NCBI GenBank assembly: GCA_004431415.1
Contig: QPMI01000650.1
Span: forward strand, 1 to 55,872
DNA from: Cyanophora paradoxa
Taxonomy: Eukaryota; Glaucocystophyceae; Cyanophorales; Cyanophoraceae
Direction of reading: 5' to 3'
Length of the DNA: 55,872 nucleotides
How positions within the stretch are numbered: position 1 is the stretch's first letter; each line of letters begins with the position of its first letter. The notes beneath the pieces are model-generated. The model ran no database searches, was not told the origin of the DNA, and worked only from the letters and a program-made list of their open reading frames with translations. Shown here one piece after another: positions 23,431 through 34,725 of this stretch. Both the position numbers and the translations under genes were made by a program.

Positions 23431-23714
23431 CTGTAGAGTTGCATGCCGCAGATAGTGCAACCGACTGATTACGCATAAGTGTACTGATTCGCATCGCGTC
23501 TATATTTTTCCAGCGTCCTCTTTGTAAATGTCGAAATTAACCGGTAGGCAGGGAACGCTGACTGATCGTGAGTTATATACTTTTTGATTGATACAAAACG
23601 GAACCTATAATCTAATACACGCTGCGGATCGCGACACGGCGAGAGGGATTGTGGCCCCAGAGATAGGAAGGGCCCTTTCTAGATCTTTCTGTGAAATCGA
23701 GCACCTAGTGCCGG

Positions 23715-24999
23715 CTACTCGTCGCCGGTCTTCTGGCGCTTGGGGGAGCCCTCGCCGCCGGCGGGGGCCGGGCTGGCACTGCGGCTGCGCTTGCCCTCGC
23801 CCTTGTCGGTCTTCTCGCCCTCCTCGTTGTTCGTGGGCTTCTCCTTGGCGGGCGAGCTGCGCGGCCGGCGTCAGGCGGGCGCCGCAGCAGCCAGCCGGGC
23901 GGGGGGCCAGGCCACACCGGCTAGCGGACCGAGAGCGGGACTTCGAGCGGCTGCGCGAGCGGCTGCGGCGCTCCCTGCGCCAGCGATGTCAGACCGGGGG
24001 ATGCCAAGCCGAAGAAAGCGACGGGTGAGCTCACTTGCGGTCCCGGGAGCGGGAGCGGGAGCGAGAGCGCTTCCGATCGCGGGAGCGCGAACGAGAACGA
24101 TCCCGGCGGCTGTCGCCGCCCCCGGCCGCGCCCGCGCCCCACTCCTTGCGGGAGCTGCCGGGGGCGGGTCGGCGGCCGCGCAAGGAGGTCACTTGGAAAG
24201 AGTTCAGGGGTGCTCACTTGCGGCAGTCGCGCGAGACGTGCCCCTCCTCACCACAGTTGTAGCACCGGTTCCTGCGCGCCGCCCGCGTCAGCGGGCCGCA
24301 CGGGCTGAAAGACAAGGCGCAGCGCCCAGGAGAACCCAGTGGAGGAAACAGAGAGAAAGAAAGAGCGGAAACGGTCGGCAGGCAGCGGCCGCCTCGCACC
24401 GGGCGAGGCATAGTCATGCACGCCGCGCCAAAGAACGCGAATCCCCCTCCCCTCCGCGCCGCGCTTCGCGAATGCGGAGGCGCCTCGAGAGGCCTCTCCC
24501 GCGGCGGCCAAAGCGCATCTCCCCCGCTCCCTCCTCATTGAGAGCACCCTCCCGCGCCTCTCCCAAGCTCCTGGCTCCCCGAAAGCGCCGCGCCAAAGAA
24601 CGCCCGCCGCGCGCGCGCCACGCCTTACGCCCCGGCCACCGCGCAGAATGGACTGGCCCTCAAGCGGGTAAGCACTAAAAGGCTCCCCTGGAAGGAAAAG
24701 GAAAGCCCCGCCATAGTCGATACACCGCACCTGCCATCGCCACGTTTGCAGTCGCGAGCCCTGCACGGAATCCATTAGGAAACGCAACGAACTCGATGCG
24801 CATGAAAGAAACGGACCAGTGACCCTCCTGGCCTAGAGTAGACAAGGAGAAACCGCATTGAGCGTTGAGAACGTTCGATAGCAGGCACGCAATCCTTACC
24901 GCAGTTGTAGCAACGCCCTGTGCAAGCAACTACGTCACAGAGAGAAGAAAGACAGCTGGCAAAACATCGCGGACCGGGGGGAGGACCGCGGCCCATCGG

Positions 25000-25034
<35 letters not shown>

Positions 25035-25430
25035 AGCCACCGGGGCCACCAGCGCCAGGGCCACCGGTCTTGTAGCCGCGCACATACTCGACCTGGAGGC
25101 GGCTGCCGTCGAACTCGTAGCCGTCCAACTTGTAAACCGCATCCTCGGCGTCGCGCCAATCGTCGTACTCGATGAAGGCGTCTGTGCACCAATTTGAGCC
25201 GCGGAACAGGACCCAATCGCTATCATTCGCGAGGACGAGCTCACATCCAGCCTTCATGTCGAACGAACGAATGCGCCCGTAGCGCGAGAAGAGGTCATCT
25301 GCCCGAGAAACCATCGTGAGCGGAAATCGCGACGGAAGGCCGCCTGAAACGAATGAAAAAGAAGTTTCGCTCACCGATATCACGCTCGCGCGTGCGAGAG
25401 GAGATCCTCCCGACGTCTGCGAGGTGGCGC
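23715..25430 (-). CDS. SR splicing factor: RRM, two CCHC zinc knuckles, RS domain (RS2Z type)
   Basis: Nuclear pre-mRNA splicing regulator. The RRM is in pieces: VGRISSRTRERDI (25.38-25.43 kb), DLFSRYGRIRSFDMKAG, then FIEYDDWRDAEDAVYKLDGY and GSRLQVEYVRGYKTGG (RNP-type core). A Gly-rich linker follows. Zinc knuckle 1 is assembled from three exons as CYNCGQEGHWARDC (C-x2-C-x4-H-x4-C), and knuckle 2 as CYNCGEEGHVSRDC. The C-terminal part reads RSRSRDRKRSRSRSRSRD, then an exon with RSRSRSRSKSRSRSAS, and ends SPKRQKTGDE (stop at 23715-23717). RRM plus two knuckles plus RS matches plant RS2Z proteins. The 5' exon carrying the start codon and first beta strand was not resolved upstream of 25,430. 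Such a factor is of interest in a genome with unusual intron ends. Confidence 0.85.
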
Positions 25431-25700
25431 GGGAAAACGGCGTGAGCACCGCCCTGTGTCGCACGCCGCTCTGGGTTGGGGTGGCAGCAGCCGCGCACAA
25501 ACTTTCGTCTCGCCGCGGCCCATTTCTTCGCGAAGGCGACCCGCCGAACTCCGGTACCCAGGTCGAGTTACCCGTACCCTCGAGAACTCGGAGCCCAAAG
25601 GTATCTCTCCAGGCACACCGCGAGCTCGAGGCGCGATTGAGACAGCACAGAGCATGTGGAGGTAACGCCAGGCGCCGCGGCGCGACCTCACCGCGCCAGG

Positions 25701-28153
25701 ATGTTCGCCAAGCTGTTCGGCTCGAAGAAGCTGCAGTCTCCCAAGCCCGCGGGCCCGGCAAACGCTCAAGCGCTGAGCCCCGACCGGCACCAGGCATTCC
25801 TCGCAGCTTTAGATCAGGCGAGCACCTCCCCGCGTCGCGAAGTGCGCTCTGAATCCCAGAGCAGAAGCTCGATGAATTCCTCCTCCAAGCCGTGCCTCCT
25901 CCTGGCACAGACGTCGTCTGGGGGGACGAAGGGATCTGGGAAGGCCACCGGTTCCTGCGACGGTGCGCGCGAGAAGCGCAGGGCTCGCCAGAGATCCGAT
26001 CGGCATCCCCGGCCCGGCGCCGCTCCGATCAAATAGGCAACCTCCGCGCAGAGATCTGACGCGTGACGTGGCGCGCAGGGAGTCACCGGACGCGGTTTAC
26101 GCGTACATCAAGGCGCACCTCGACTTCCCGAACATCCCTCCCGACTTCGTAGTGAACGCGCTCTACGTGAGGGACCGCTCCGCAGTGCGGCCGCGCTCCC
26201 CGCCTCAAGCTTTAAGCTGGGGCCGGCCCGCGTGATGACCGGGCCGCGCCTCCATCCGACGACAGGTCCTCAACCCCCACCTGAAGATGACCCACATCGA
26301 GTGTACGCGCGCGCAAACGACCCCTCGCTTCTCCTGAAGCCGAGCCGCGGGACTCCGCCCACCGAACGGCGCGCAGCTCTGAACGAGGCGACGGTCGTGA
26401 CGCGGCACCAGGTCAAGCTCCTGAGTGCGCGCGGGACCGCTGGCCCCGCCCTCCTACGCCGGGTCGAATCTGAGCCCCCGCGCCCCCGCGCGCGAACCCC
26501 CGCAGTGTTCAAGGTCGACTCGTTCGTGGCGCACGCGATGCGGAGTACCCCCCGCGGGACCGCCGGCGTTCAGATGGCCTGCAGCGCCGACCCGGAGCGT
26601 TCCTCCTGGAAGGCTCGCCGCCCCCTTCCCCTCTTCCCCTCTCCGCGCGCCTCATACCCCCCCCCCCCCCCCCCCCCACAGTTCGACCCCCAGCCGTACA
26701 TGTACCTCAACATGACCGGGAGGCGAGGGCCGGCCGCGCGCGTACCCGCCTCCCGGGCGCTCGGTCCCTTACCCCGGCCGCAGCATCATCCAGCCGCATC
26801 CCACCGAGGCGGGGGGTACGCGCCTCACGATGCTCCACAAGGACCTCCTCAAGTTTAAGAGCTTTTTCATCCCCAAGAAGAGTGCGGCGTACCCGGTCCC
26901 CGTTCAGCGCTGTACCCCCGCCGAAGCATCCCCCGCCCTCACCGCAGTTCGAAAGGACCTCGCGCTGAAGATCCTGGCGGGTACTCTGACCAAGATGAAC
27001 CAGTGCGGCGAATCCCCCCCCCCTCCTCCCCCTCTCCCCCCATTCGCCCTGCGGACTCAGCTGACGGGGGTACAGGATCGTGCGGGAGGATTTCGCGACG
27101 GCGCAGGCGGGGAAGCCCCTCCCACCGGCCCCCAACTCCCTCACGCAGGCGCGCGGCTCCCTCCCCACGGCGCTCCGTGGGCCCCGTAACCCCCTCCTCT
27201 AATCCCCTACCCACCCACAGCTCGGCGCCGCGGCCGCCGCCAGGCACGGGGACGAGGTGAGCTGCCCCCCCCCCCCTCCCCCCCCCGGGGCCCCTTCCCC
27301 CCCCCCCCCTACCACATCTCACTTGTCCCCCCTTGCAGTCCCGCCCCAGCACAAGCAGCACAGGCTCCCTCTCCTCGTCCGCGCCCCCCTCCAGAGACAT
27401 GGCGCGCCGCTACCCGCCTCTCACTACACCCCCCTTCCCCACCCCGCCTTGTCTAAGCCGGGCGCCGCCGGCAGCTCACGCTGGCGCCCGGGGACGTCGT
27501 CGAGAGGCCGGAGAGCAGCCGCGGCCCCGCCTCCCGCCCCGCCTCCCGCTCGGCCCTCCCGACGCCCGCAGGCGAGCCGGCCACAGGCACCCAGATCCTA
27601 CAGGCGCGCCGCCTCTTACCCCCCGGCCCCCCTCCCCGCTCGAGCCGAACCTGTACCCCCGCAGGTCCGGGGCATCCAGCCCGAGCAGCTGGGCGAGCAG
27701 CTCCAGGCGCGCGTGCCGCGGCACCCGATCGCGAGCGATCCGCGCCGTACCCCCCTGACGCCGCTGGCGCGCGTACCCCGCAGGAGGTGATGGAGCTGGT
27801 GGCAGACGCCCTCGTGGAGGGGGGTACGCGGTTCGAGGACCTGGGCGGGCTTGACGTCCGGGCCCCCTCAAAGAAGAAGAAGGACAGGGCCCCCGCGGGG
27901 TACGTGCGCGTGGCCCGCGGCTCCAGGGGACGGCACCGCCCTCGGGAAGCTAATCATAAGTCTGAGCAGGGGTCCGCCGGGGCCCGCCCCGGAGGTCATC
28001 GAGGTCCCGCCCCCCAGCAGGCCGGGCTCCAAGGCGTCCATGGCCGCCCCCGGGCCCTCGCCCGAGTCGGCGGCGGCCGCCCCGGCGGCGGCGGCGGCGC
28101 GCCCCGCGCGGATGGACGCCCACGAGGAGGCCCTCCCCGGCTCCATAGGCTAG
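25701..28153 (+). CDS. START-like (SRPBCC) lipid-binding domain protein
   Basis: Multi-exon gene starting MFAKLFGSKKLQSPKPAG at 25701 (stop TAG 28151-28153). Exons in order: KLDEFLLQAVPPPGTDVVWG and EGIWEGHRFLRR; SPDAVYAYIKAHLDFPNIPP; VLNPHLKMTHIE; LNEATVVTRHQVKLL; MFKVDSFVAHAMR; LQRRPGAFLLEGSPP; FDPQPYMYLNMTG; SIIQPHPTEAGGTRLTMLHK; DLLKFKSFFIPKKIRKDLAL with KILAGTLTKMNQ. The last pieces resemble the end of a START domain, where a strand ending in HKDL is followed by a C-terminal helix containing IPK and a KDxAL stretch. The remaining exons are low complexity (Pro/Ser/Ala) with EVMELVADALVEGGTRFEDL. Donors at 25818 and 26723 are GC. The domain call is moderate; the ligand is unknown. Poly-C runs near 26,660 and 27,270-27,310 are intronic. 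Confidence 0.6.
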
Positions 28154-28714
28154 CGGCCGGCGGCCGTCGCGCTCCCTCCCGTTTCGTATTGGCGGTCTCG
28201 CACTAGTATGGATCGTACCCTAGCTATAGTACTAGTGCTAGTATCTAGATTTTGCCGTAGTAGTAACGTAGAATTCGAACCTGCTTTTTCAAGTTTCGAC
28301 CGTCGGACGCTTTTGCATCTGCATCCCCGCCGAAGTGATGTTAGTGGTGCCTAAGGCCTCGTACATGCATATGTACATCGTTAGCGTTCGTTGCGGCTGG
28401 CCGCCGGCTCGCGGGGTTAACGTTCCGCACCACAATCGATATCAACCAAAATTAATATATATTAACCGCGGCGCGTCCCGGCCCGCGCCGCACCCGATGG
28501 CGAGCCTCGGACCCGGAGCGCGCGCGAATCTTGGTAAGGCGAGTGCTGAGCGATGCGAATGCGATACATCACGCCGCGATTACGCGCGCGAGATATCGAT
28601 TAAGCCGCGCGCCGGCCCCGCCGCCGGCCCGGCGCCGGGCGCCTCCGGGGTACATCGTTCGAGAACCTCAATCACAGTTCAATCACAGCGGCTCTCCCCT
28701 TCCAGCGAGCAGCA

Positions 28715-29555
28715 ATGGCTTTCGTGTTCACCGCCACCCCCGTCGGCTCGAAGAGCGCTTTCGGCGCTGCCGTCCAGGGCCGCGAGGTCGCCGTCTGCCG
28801 CAAGCCGGTCGAGCGGACCATCCGCGCCGCCGATGGCCCCGAGTGCGTTCCTCGCCCTCCCATTAGCTTTTTCTTTAGGGGCCGTTGGCCGAGTGCGGAG
28901 ACCGCCGCCTCACCGCCGCGCGGGGTGGCTGACGCCGCTCCGGCGTGGCCGGCCTCAAAACCCGAGGGGGAGGCTCAACGCGCCCGAGATCCGCCCGTTC
29001 AGTGACTACGGTCGTGCACTGACGTACACGTTGTTCCGCAGGCCCACCTCGGCCGGCGAGGAGCTCGAGAAGGTGCTCTCCCCGCCATTTCGCTCCGCGG
29101 CCCTCGAGTGCCGCCGCTGAACTAACGACGCTGTGGTGCAGCTGCCGTGGAACTTCAACAAGGCCGTCGGCCTGTTCAAGAGGTATGCCCGCTCAGAACC
29201 ATAATTCGATCCACGGCGGGCCTGACGTCGACGCGCCCGCAGCGACCTGGGCGCCATCACTGAGGTCGTGTTCAACCGCCTGCCGAACCTCTTCGGCGCG
29301 GGCCGCATGGACTACACCTCCCAGGTGGCTGCGCCGCCCCGCCGCCCGCGCTTGTCGCGCCGCTCAGCCGCCGCGCGCCAGGTGAACGAAGTGTCCGCCG
29401 GCGAGTTCGGCTACGTGGAGAAGAAGACCGTGGTCCGCCCGACGATCGCCCCCAAGAAGCGCGACCCGGAGGTGCTCAGCAAGCAGATCGGCCGCGTCTC
29501 GGCCGGCGGCGAGCCCGACTTCCTCTCCATGGCCCGCGACGTCAAGAAGAACTAA
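28715..29555 (+). CDS. Plastid (muroplast)-targeted protein, unknown function
   Basis: Starts MAFVFTATPVGSKSAFGAAV at 28715. Phe at position 3, hydroxylated and small residues and net positive charge fit a glaucophyte or red-algal transit peptide; the mature part probably begins near TIRAADGP. Further exons: PTSAGEELEK; LPWNFNKAVGLFKR; SDLGAITEVVFNRLPNLFGA with GRMDYTSQ; and VNEVSAGEFGYVEKKTVVRP with TIAPKKRDPEVLSKQIGRVS and FLSMARDVKKN (TAA 29553-29555). The mature protein is about 110-120 residues and basic. It is not recognised as a known photosystem subunit. A thylakoid or phycobilisome-associated role is only a guess from targeting and size. Splice phases are consistent throughout, and codon use is strongly GC-ending, as in a well-expressed gene. 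Confidence 0.75.
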
Positions 29556-30243
29556 GCGGCGCCTTGGCTTTCTCCTATCCGCATCCGCCCCCCTCCACCT
29601 CCACCTCCTCCCTGTTCAGCATCGGGTTTTCAGGCAGTGGGGTCCCCCTTTACAGGCAGTGCTTTGATGCCCCGGGCTTAAGGGTTGTAATTGGGTAGCG
29701 TGTCCCCGTGAGTTCGTTGGCATCGTCGATCGTGTCGTTTGGCTGTAGAGATGAGAATATGTAATCATGAGCTCATGATGGATCCCGACCGGCGCCCAGG
29801 CTCACATCGCCGCGGCCGAGCTTGAGCCGGGGCGGGCCCTGATCTAGATCTGTAGCGCTAGCGCTAGCTACGTATACGTATACACCGGGGCATGCGTACT
29901 GCAGCAACTCGGAAAATTAACTTGGTAAATTGCTAAACTCATTGCATGTACAAGTTGTTATTTGCATGTAGACGTGCAACAACAGTCAATATTAATTGCA
30001 ACTTTAACATGTACGTACACATGTCAACAGAGGCCCAGGGCGGAGTGGGCCGGCAAGCCTAAGCGGATTTCAAAACCACAGAAGCTGACGTGGATTGAAG
30101 CTATTCACAAGAAGGCTGAAGGTCAAGGACGATCCTCTCACTAATGTGCACCCTGAAGTGCCCTAGGCCTACGATTCAGTTCGCCGGCAAAAAGAATCGG
30201 TTCGAAGGGCAGCGGGCAGGGGTACGGTCTCGAAGCGGACCCC
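29556..30243. other. Intergenic, no gene seen
   Basis: Contains the 3' flank of the plastid-protein gene, AT-richer sequence with TACGTATAC palindromes near 29,870, and at about 30,028-30,055 the word AGGCCCAGGGCGGAGTGGGC. Close variants of this word recur at about 33,066 and 33,166, downstream of the second exonuclease paralogue. It therefore seems to belong to the duplicated unit. Confidence 0.5.
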
Positions 30244-31519
30244 TCAGTACCACGGCTCCGGCTGCTGCGCGAATTCGGAGGCGAATTCGTTCTTGACGAC
30301 GACGCGACGAATGGAATTGGTCGTCACGACGCGGCGGGTGGGCGCCTTGAACTGAGCGGTGTGCCGCACGGGCACTCGCCCCGCCTGCCACGCCGCTCAG
30401 AACGACCGAAGCTTACGCTTCCGGCGCCCGTCGAGACGGGCGGCTCACCTGAAAGTCGAAGCGCGCGTTCCCGGAAGCGCGCGGGGCGTACGCCGGGGCT
30501 CGGAAGGGGCGCTGCTGCTGAGGCCGCCGGACGGCCGCGACCGCGGGCGCGGGACCCGGGGCCACGTTGTGCAGAGCATTGTACAGCCTGAGCGTCGCGC
30601 TGGCCCGCAGGTCGACGTGCTTGATCTGCGGATCGATCGCTTAGCCCAGCGATTCGGCTGGGCGGCTAAGATCTAGGGCCGCACATCAATCTCTTCCAGA
30701 AGGGTGGCGCCCCAGTCGATTCTAATCCGCTCTTCGTATGATAGGTCTGCAGCTGTAAGTATCAAGCCTGCGCAGACCTTCATTGTTCTGAGCGTTGTTG
30801 TACTGGAGCGGGCCTGCACGAACCACAGCGGGCGTGCACAGCTTCTTCCAGACTTCTTCCCGGGAAGTCCGGAGCTCCCAGAGAAGCTTTGACTTGCGCC
30901 TGATCTTCTCTAAGAACCTGCAACAGATATCCCATATCAGCTCGAGTCAGGAATTCAAGGGCGGATCCGCGCACGTCAATGTATCTCACGGAGCCTCTCT
31001 CGATTGCGTAGAATTCTGCCAACCTCCTGATGCCCTGCGTGATGTTCAGCTTGTCTTCCATGTGCAACCGCCAGCTGCAGATCGATATCGCACCTCATCT
31101 TGCTTTGCGCCCACCTTGATGATAGCATCGTCCAACAGAATCTCTCTGCGAGGTCGGCCGTCGGCGGTGACGGCATAGAGCGCTGGTGCTGAGGCATGCT
31201 CACATCAGGGGCAGGGGGATCTGCCCGCCGCATCTCGAGACCCTCCAAAGCGCGCAGAAGTTTTCCGTCACCGTAGTGATGAGCGCAATCGGCTCGTCTC
31301 CCGGTCCGGCAGGCTGGGTGCGCATGCACATGAGCGAGCTCGAGCGGGCCTAGGACTCGCACAGCCTGCACGCACCACGTTCCAGTCGATATTGATGCCG
31401 ATCGCGCTTGTTCTCGACTTGTGCAGGTCGCCTCTGAGCCTGTCTGCCGCCTGCTTTGCAACCTTGTCGTCCACCGCGCACACGATCCAAACCGCGGATC
31501 TAGGATGAAGGAGAAGCAT
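30244..31519 (-). CDS. Catalytically degenerate DEDD 3'-5' exonuclease-like protein, copy A
   Basis: WRN/RNase D-type exonuclease fold. ATG at 31519: MLLLHPRSAVWIVCAVDDK, then KQAADRLRGDLHKSRTSAIG and INIDWNV, where the family has FDIEW, so the first catalytic Asp is Asn. Next exons: EPIALITTVTENFCALWRVS, ALYAVTADGRPRREILLDDA with IIKVGAKQDE, then KLNITQGIRRLAEFYAIERG with SVRYIDVRG. Motif III, normally YAxxDAxxSL, lies in an exon reading IKHVDLRASATLRLYN: Tyr is His and Asp is Arg. RIDWGATLLEEID precedes it. The C-terminal exon reads FKAPTRRVVTTNSIRRVVVK and ends QQPEPWY (stop 30244-30246). The fold is retained without nuclease residues, suggesting a nucleic-acid binding or scaffold role (inference). 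Its closest relative is the paralogue 3.1 kb away. Confidence 0.75.
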
Positions 31520-32162
31520 GTCAACGCCGAGACTGCTGACTGGGCGTCGTGTGAGGCCTTTGGGCGACTGCCGAGCGAGCGCCGAGTGCGAGTGCGATTC
31601 CCGTCTGAGGCCGACTGCTCCTGAGACGAGAAGCTGCGAGGCTGCTTCTATCTTGCAGCTGGCTAGCCGCGTGATCCGGGTTACCCGTCTTCCAGAATGC
31701 TGAGCAGCGCACGCCTAGTCGCGCAGTTCCAGAGACCAGGAGCTGCGCTGGCCTTTCTTGCGCCTCCGCGGGCGCCTCCAAGAGCTCCCTCGCACCTCCA
31801 AGAGCTCCTCTCCTCTGGCGCAGGCGACGGGCTGGTCCAGAGGTCCGAAAGCTCACGTACCCGGGCCGAGCGCCACTCAGCGACCACTGCGCGGCCACTC
31901 ATCGGCCACTACTGGCATCGCCCGGCACTCAGCGTGCTCTAGCTTGCCTGTAGGCGATGTGCAGACCGCTGCAGCGCCCTCGGAGGCTGGACGGGCGAGT
32001 TCGGGAAGAGCGCTTAATGCGATCCAGGCAAGTTGTGGCTACGCTCGAGAAAGCTCTAGCTAAGGCAGCAACATCGTTTGACGGCAAAAGCGAGCTGCGC
32101 GGCGCACCCGCCGCTGGGCTGCTGAGCGTACGCGTACGCGGCCGCGCCGCGGCCGCAGCGCC

Positions 32163-32830
32163 ATGTCGAGCGCGAGGGCGAGGGATGTGCGGAACTTCCG
32201 GGCAAATCGTTCTCGCAGCCCGATGACGCTGTGAGTGCCGAGCCCGCCGCCCTAGCTATAGGCCTCCGACTTGCGCTGATCATGAGACTAGCGCTAGCGC
32301 GCGCGCGCTAGCGCGCGCTGATCATGATCATGATCATGATCACCCCGCGCGCGCGCGCAGCCTTCCGCGCCCGTGCTGCCGCCGCTGGATCCGGACTCGC
32401 CACGCGGGCAGCGGCCGCGGGAGGAGACTCAGGAGAGATGAGCAGGCACTGCGCATGCGGCGGCAGCTTGAGATATCGGTCTAGAAGGCGGATGTACCCG
32501 GTCGTACTGCAGCTGCCCCGCCTCTTCCCCACGTCCTCCGCCATCCTCTTTACGTAGTACTAGTACGTATACATAGGTTTTAGATGAGGCGACGGGCGAG
32601 GCCGCGCGGCGGGCCGCAGAGCTCGGAGAAGAATGCCGCGGCGCCCCGTACCCCTCCGAATGACGCTGTACCCCCTCCCCGGTCGTCCCGCAGGCGCTGG
32701 ACGGGGCGGAGGGTGACCGCCGGCGCCTCCTCGCGAGCCTTGCCTCGATGGACACATTCGTCCAGACCCCCCTACCCCCCACCCACACGTCTCCCGTACC
32801 CCCTCACGGCCTCCCCCCCCTCCCCCCCCC
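32163..32830 (+). pseudogene. Truncated pseudogene of the RING coiled-coil gene
   Basis: ATG at 32163 reads MSSARARDVRNFR like the intact gene at 35327, but a 1-nt deletion just after this point shifts the frame and a stop follows. An inserted palindromic TGATCATGATCA and GCGCGC block sits at 32,270-32,350. Exon-2-like sequence (about 32,365-32,475) has further indels. Sequence then jumps at about 32,580 to a block matching 37,081-37,340 of the intact gene (both contain GGCGGGCCGCAGAGCTC), so about 1.5 kb is missing. The introns of the copied block keep GTACCCC words. This is a clear broken paralogue produced by the unit duplication. Confidence 0.85.
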
Positions 32831-33257
32831 CGCCCCTCACGTCTTTGAGAATTTGTGATCATCGGATCTTGCAGCTGCGCTAGAGCACACGCGTACGGGC
32901 CCCGGGCGCCGGCGGCACCCCATGCTAGCGCCGCGCCGTACACATGTCAGGCTGTATTGTACATTTCGCGCGCCGTACACATGTCAGGCATGTCAACGTT
33001 AACATATAGTAATTCATGATTACCATTACGATCAACGTGGCACAGACAGCTTCAACACATCGAATGGAGGCCCAGCGCAGATTGGGCCAGCAAGTCTACT
33101 AGGCTAATTACTAGGCTAGTTATAAGTCAATCAAGAAACGTTAAACATAACTACACAAGCACGGCGGAGGCCCAGCGAGGATTGGGCCCCCGCCACATCG
33201 TCGAAGGGGCTGGAAGGAGACCTCTACGACTACTTATTTACACCCTAGGAGACCCCC

Positions 33258-34659
33258 TCAGTAGTTCCACGAGGCCAAGTAGCCGCCCGGCGCGAACGCG
33301 GCCGGCTGCTTGAGGACGACTTGGCGGATGGGCGCCCGGGGACCGCGCTGCGCCGCCCGGCGGGCGCCCGACTTGAACCGGGCGGTCTTCCGCACAGACA
33401 ACGGCACCTGCGACGTCGCTCACATGATCAGGTGCCACGAAAAGAGGGGGGGGCGGGGGGGGCGGGGGGGGAAGGTCGCACTTCGAGGACGACTATCCTG
33501 TTCCCGACCCAGTGCCGGACGCGCTTGGTCGCCTTGACGTTCGTGCGCCTCGGCTGCCGGATGCGGATGCCGTGCCTGCGGGACGGAGGCGCCTGCGGGG
33601 CGGGCTCGTAATTATAAGCCTGTTCAGCGTCGTCGATCCCCTCCTCCTCCTCCTCCTCCTCGAGCTCGAGGGCCTGTTGCGCGTCCAGCTTCTCCTTGAG
33701 CGTGTTGTGCAGGATGAGCGACGCGAAGGCCCGCGCGTTCGCGTGGTCGATCTGCAGCGAGAGTTAGGCCTCAACTTGGGCGGCGGCGGCGGCGGCGGCG
33801 GCGGCGATCTGGGCCGCACGGCGGAGGTGTGTAGACGGGGAGCGGCCCAGTCGATGGAGCGTGGGTTGGGTACGAGGAACTCGCCCAGGTCCATACCTGC
33901 GGTAGCGCATCGGGATCACCACTCAAAGCCATACAAGGCTTCGCGAACGCCCGCGCGAACCGCAGTGTTCAGAAAAAGCCTCCTCCAGACTCAAAACATT
34001 CTTGGCGTTCATGAACTCTTGCTCAGCAAGGAGAGCCTGCGCGCCTGAGAGTGTATACGCAAAGTACAGTAAATGTGCTCACGTCAACGTAGTTCACGTC
34101 TTCCCGGGCGATTCCATACTCCGCCAGCCTCTGAAGGCCCTGCGCAAAACCCTTTCATTAGTCTCAAGGTTCTCGTCGATTCAGTGGGCATCGGAACGCA
34201 CCGGCTGTTGCAGAGCGCCAATCTTGGCGATTTTATCGTCCGTCAAGATGTCTCTGCAAGTTTACCTGCTAAGCGCCGGGGCAGAGCGCTGGAGTGTGCT
34301 TCCGCACCTCAGAGGCGGTGGCATCAGTAGCATTCGCCCCCGCCTGCATCGGGACAGTCTCCAGAGCACGCAAACATCTTTAGTCACCGTTGTGATGAGC
34401 GCGATTGGGCAGCCGTCGGGTCTGGCAGGCTGGTTCGCGGCCGGCCGCGGGTTATGATCAGACTTCCAGCGCCGCGCCGCATCCTGGCAAGGTGTAGGAC
34501 AACCCGCACCCATACGTTCCAGTCGATCTTGATGCCCATGGAACACGTCCCCGTCTGGTGCAGGTCGGCTCTAAGCCTGGCTGCGGCCTGTTGGGCGGCC
34601 TTCATCTTATCGTTCAACGAGCACACGATATGACGCTTGTTCGGGCCGTGGATGAGCAT
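33258..34659 (-). CDS. Catalytically degenerate DEDD 3'-5' exonuclease-like protein, copy B
   Basis: Paralogue of copy A. ATG at 34659: MLIHGPNKRHIVCSLNDK, AAARLRADLHQTGTCSMG, IKIDWNVW (motif I has Lys in place of the first Asp). Exons then read PIALITTVTKDVCVLWRLSR, ILTDDKIAKIGALQQPV, LQRLAEYGIAREDVNYVDV, LGEFLVPNPRSIDWAAP and IDHANARAFASLILHNTLKE. In the last of these, motif III again has His for Tyr and Arg for Asp. The sequence continues KLDAQQALELEEEEEE, a basic stretch IRIRQPRRTNVKATKRVRHW, and KTARFKSGARRAAQRGPRAP with IRQVVLKQPAAF, ending GGYLASWNY (stop 33258-33260). A GGC repeat at about 33,781-33,804 lies in an intron, and (CTG)12 lies just upstream of the start. Both copies lost the same motif III residues, so the loss predates their duplication. 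Confidence 0.72.
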
Positions 34660-34686
34660 GTTGTCTCCTCGTGCTTGCTAGTGTGA

Positions 34687-34687
<1 letters not shown>

Positions 34688-34723
<36 letters not shown>
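34688..34723. repeat. (CTG)12 microsatellite
   Basis: Twelve perfect CTG units on the plus strand, read as CAG on the coding strand of exonuclease-like copy B. It lies 29 bp upstream of that gene's ATG, so probably in its 5' leader or promoter. It is absent from the equivalent position in copy A. Confidence 0.95.

Positions 34724-34725
<2 letters not shown>

Larger units (their letters stand above)
30020..32830. repeat. Segmental duplication, left copy
   Basis: Collinear with 33,060-37,340: exonuclease-like gene (minus), its 5' flank (about 31,630-32,160 matches 34,800-35,325, including CAGCTGGCTAGCCGCGT and ACTACTGGCATCGCCCGG-like words), and the start of a RING coiled-coil gene (plus). Coding regions have diverged to paralogue level, while parts of the shared promoter block are still nearly identical. 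Matching landmarks lie 3,140-3,164 bp apart (31519/34659 and 32163/35327), and then 4.5 kb apart after a deletion in the left copy. Confidence 0.8.
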
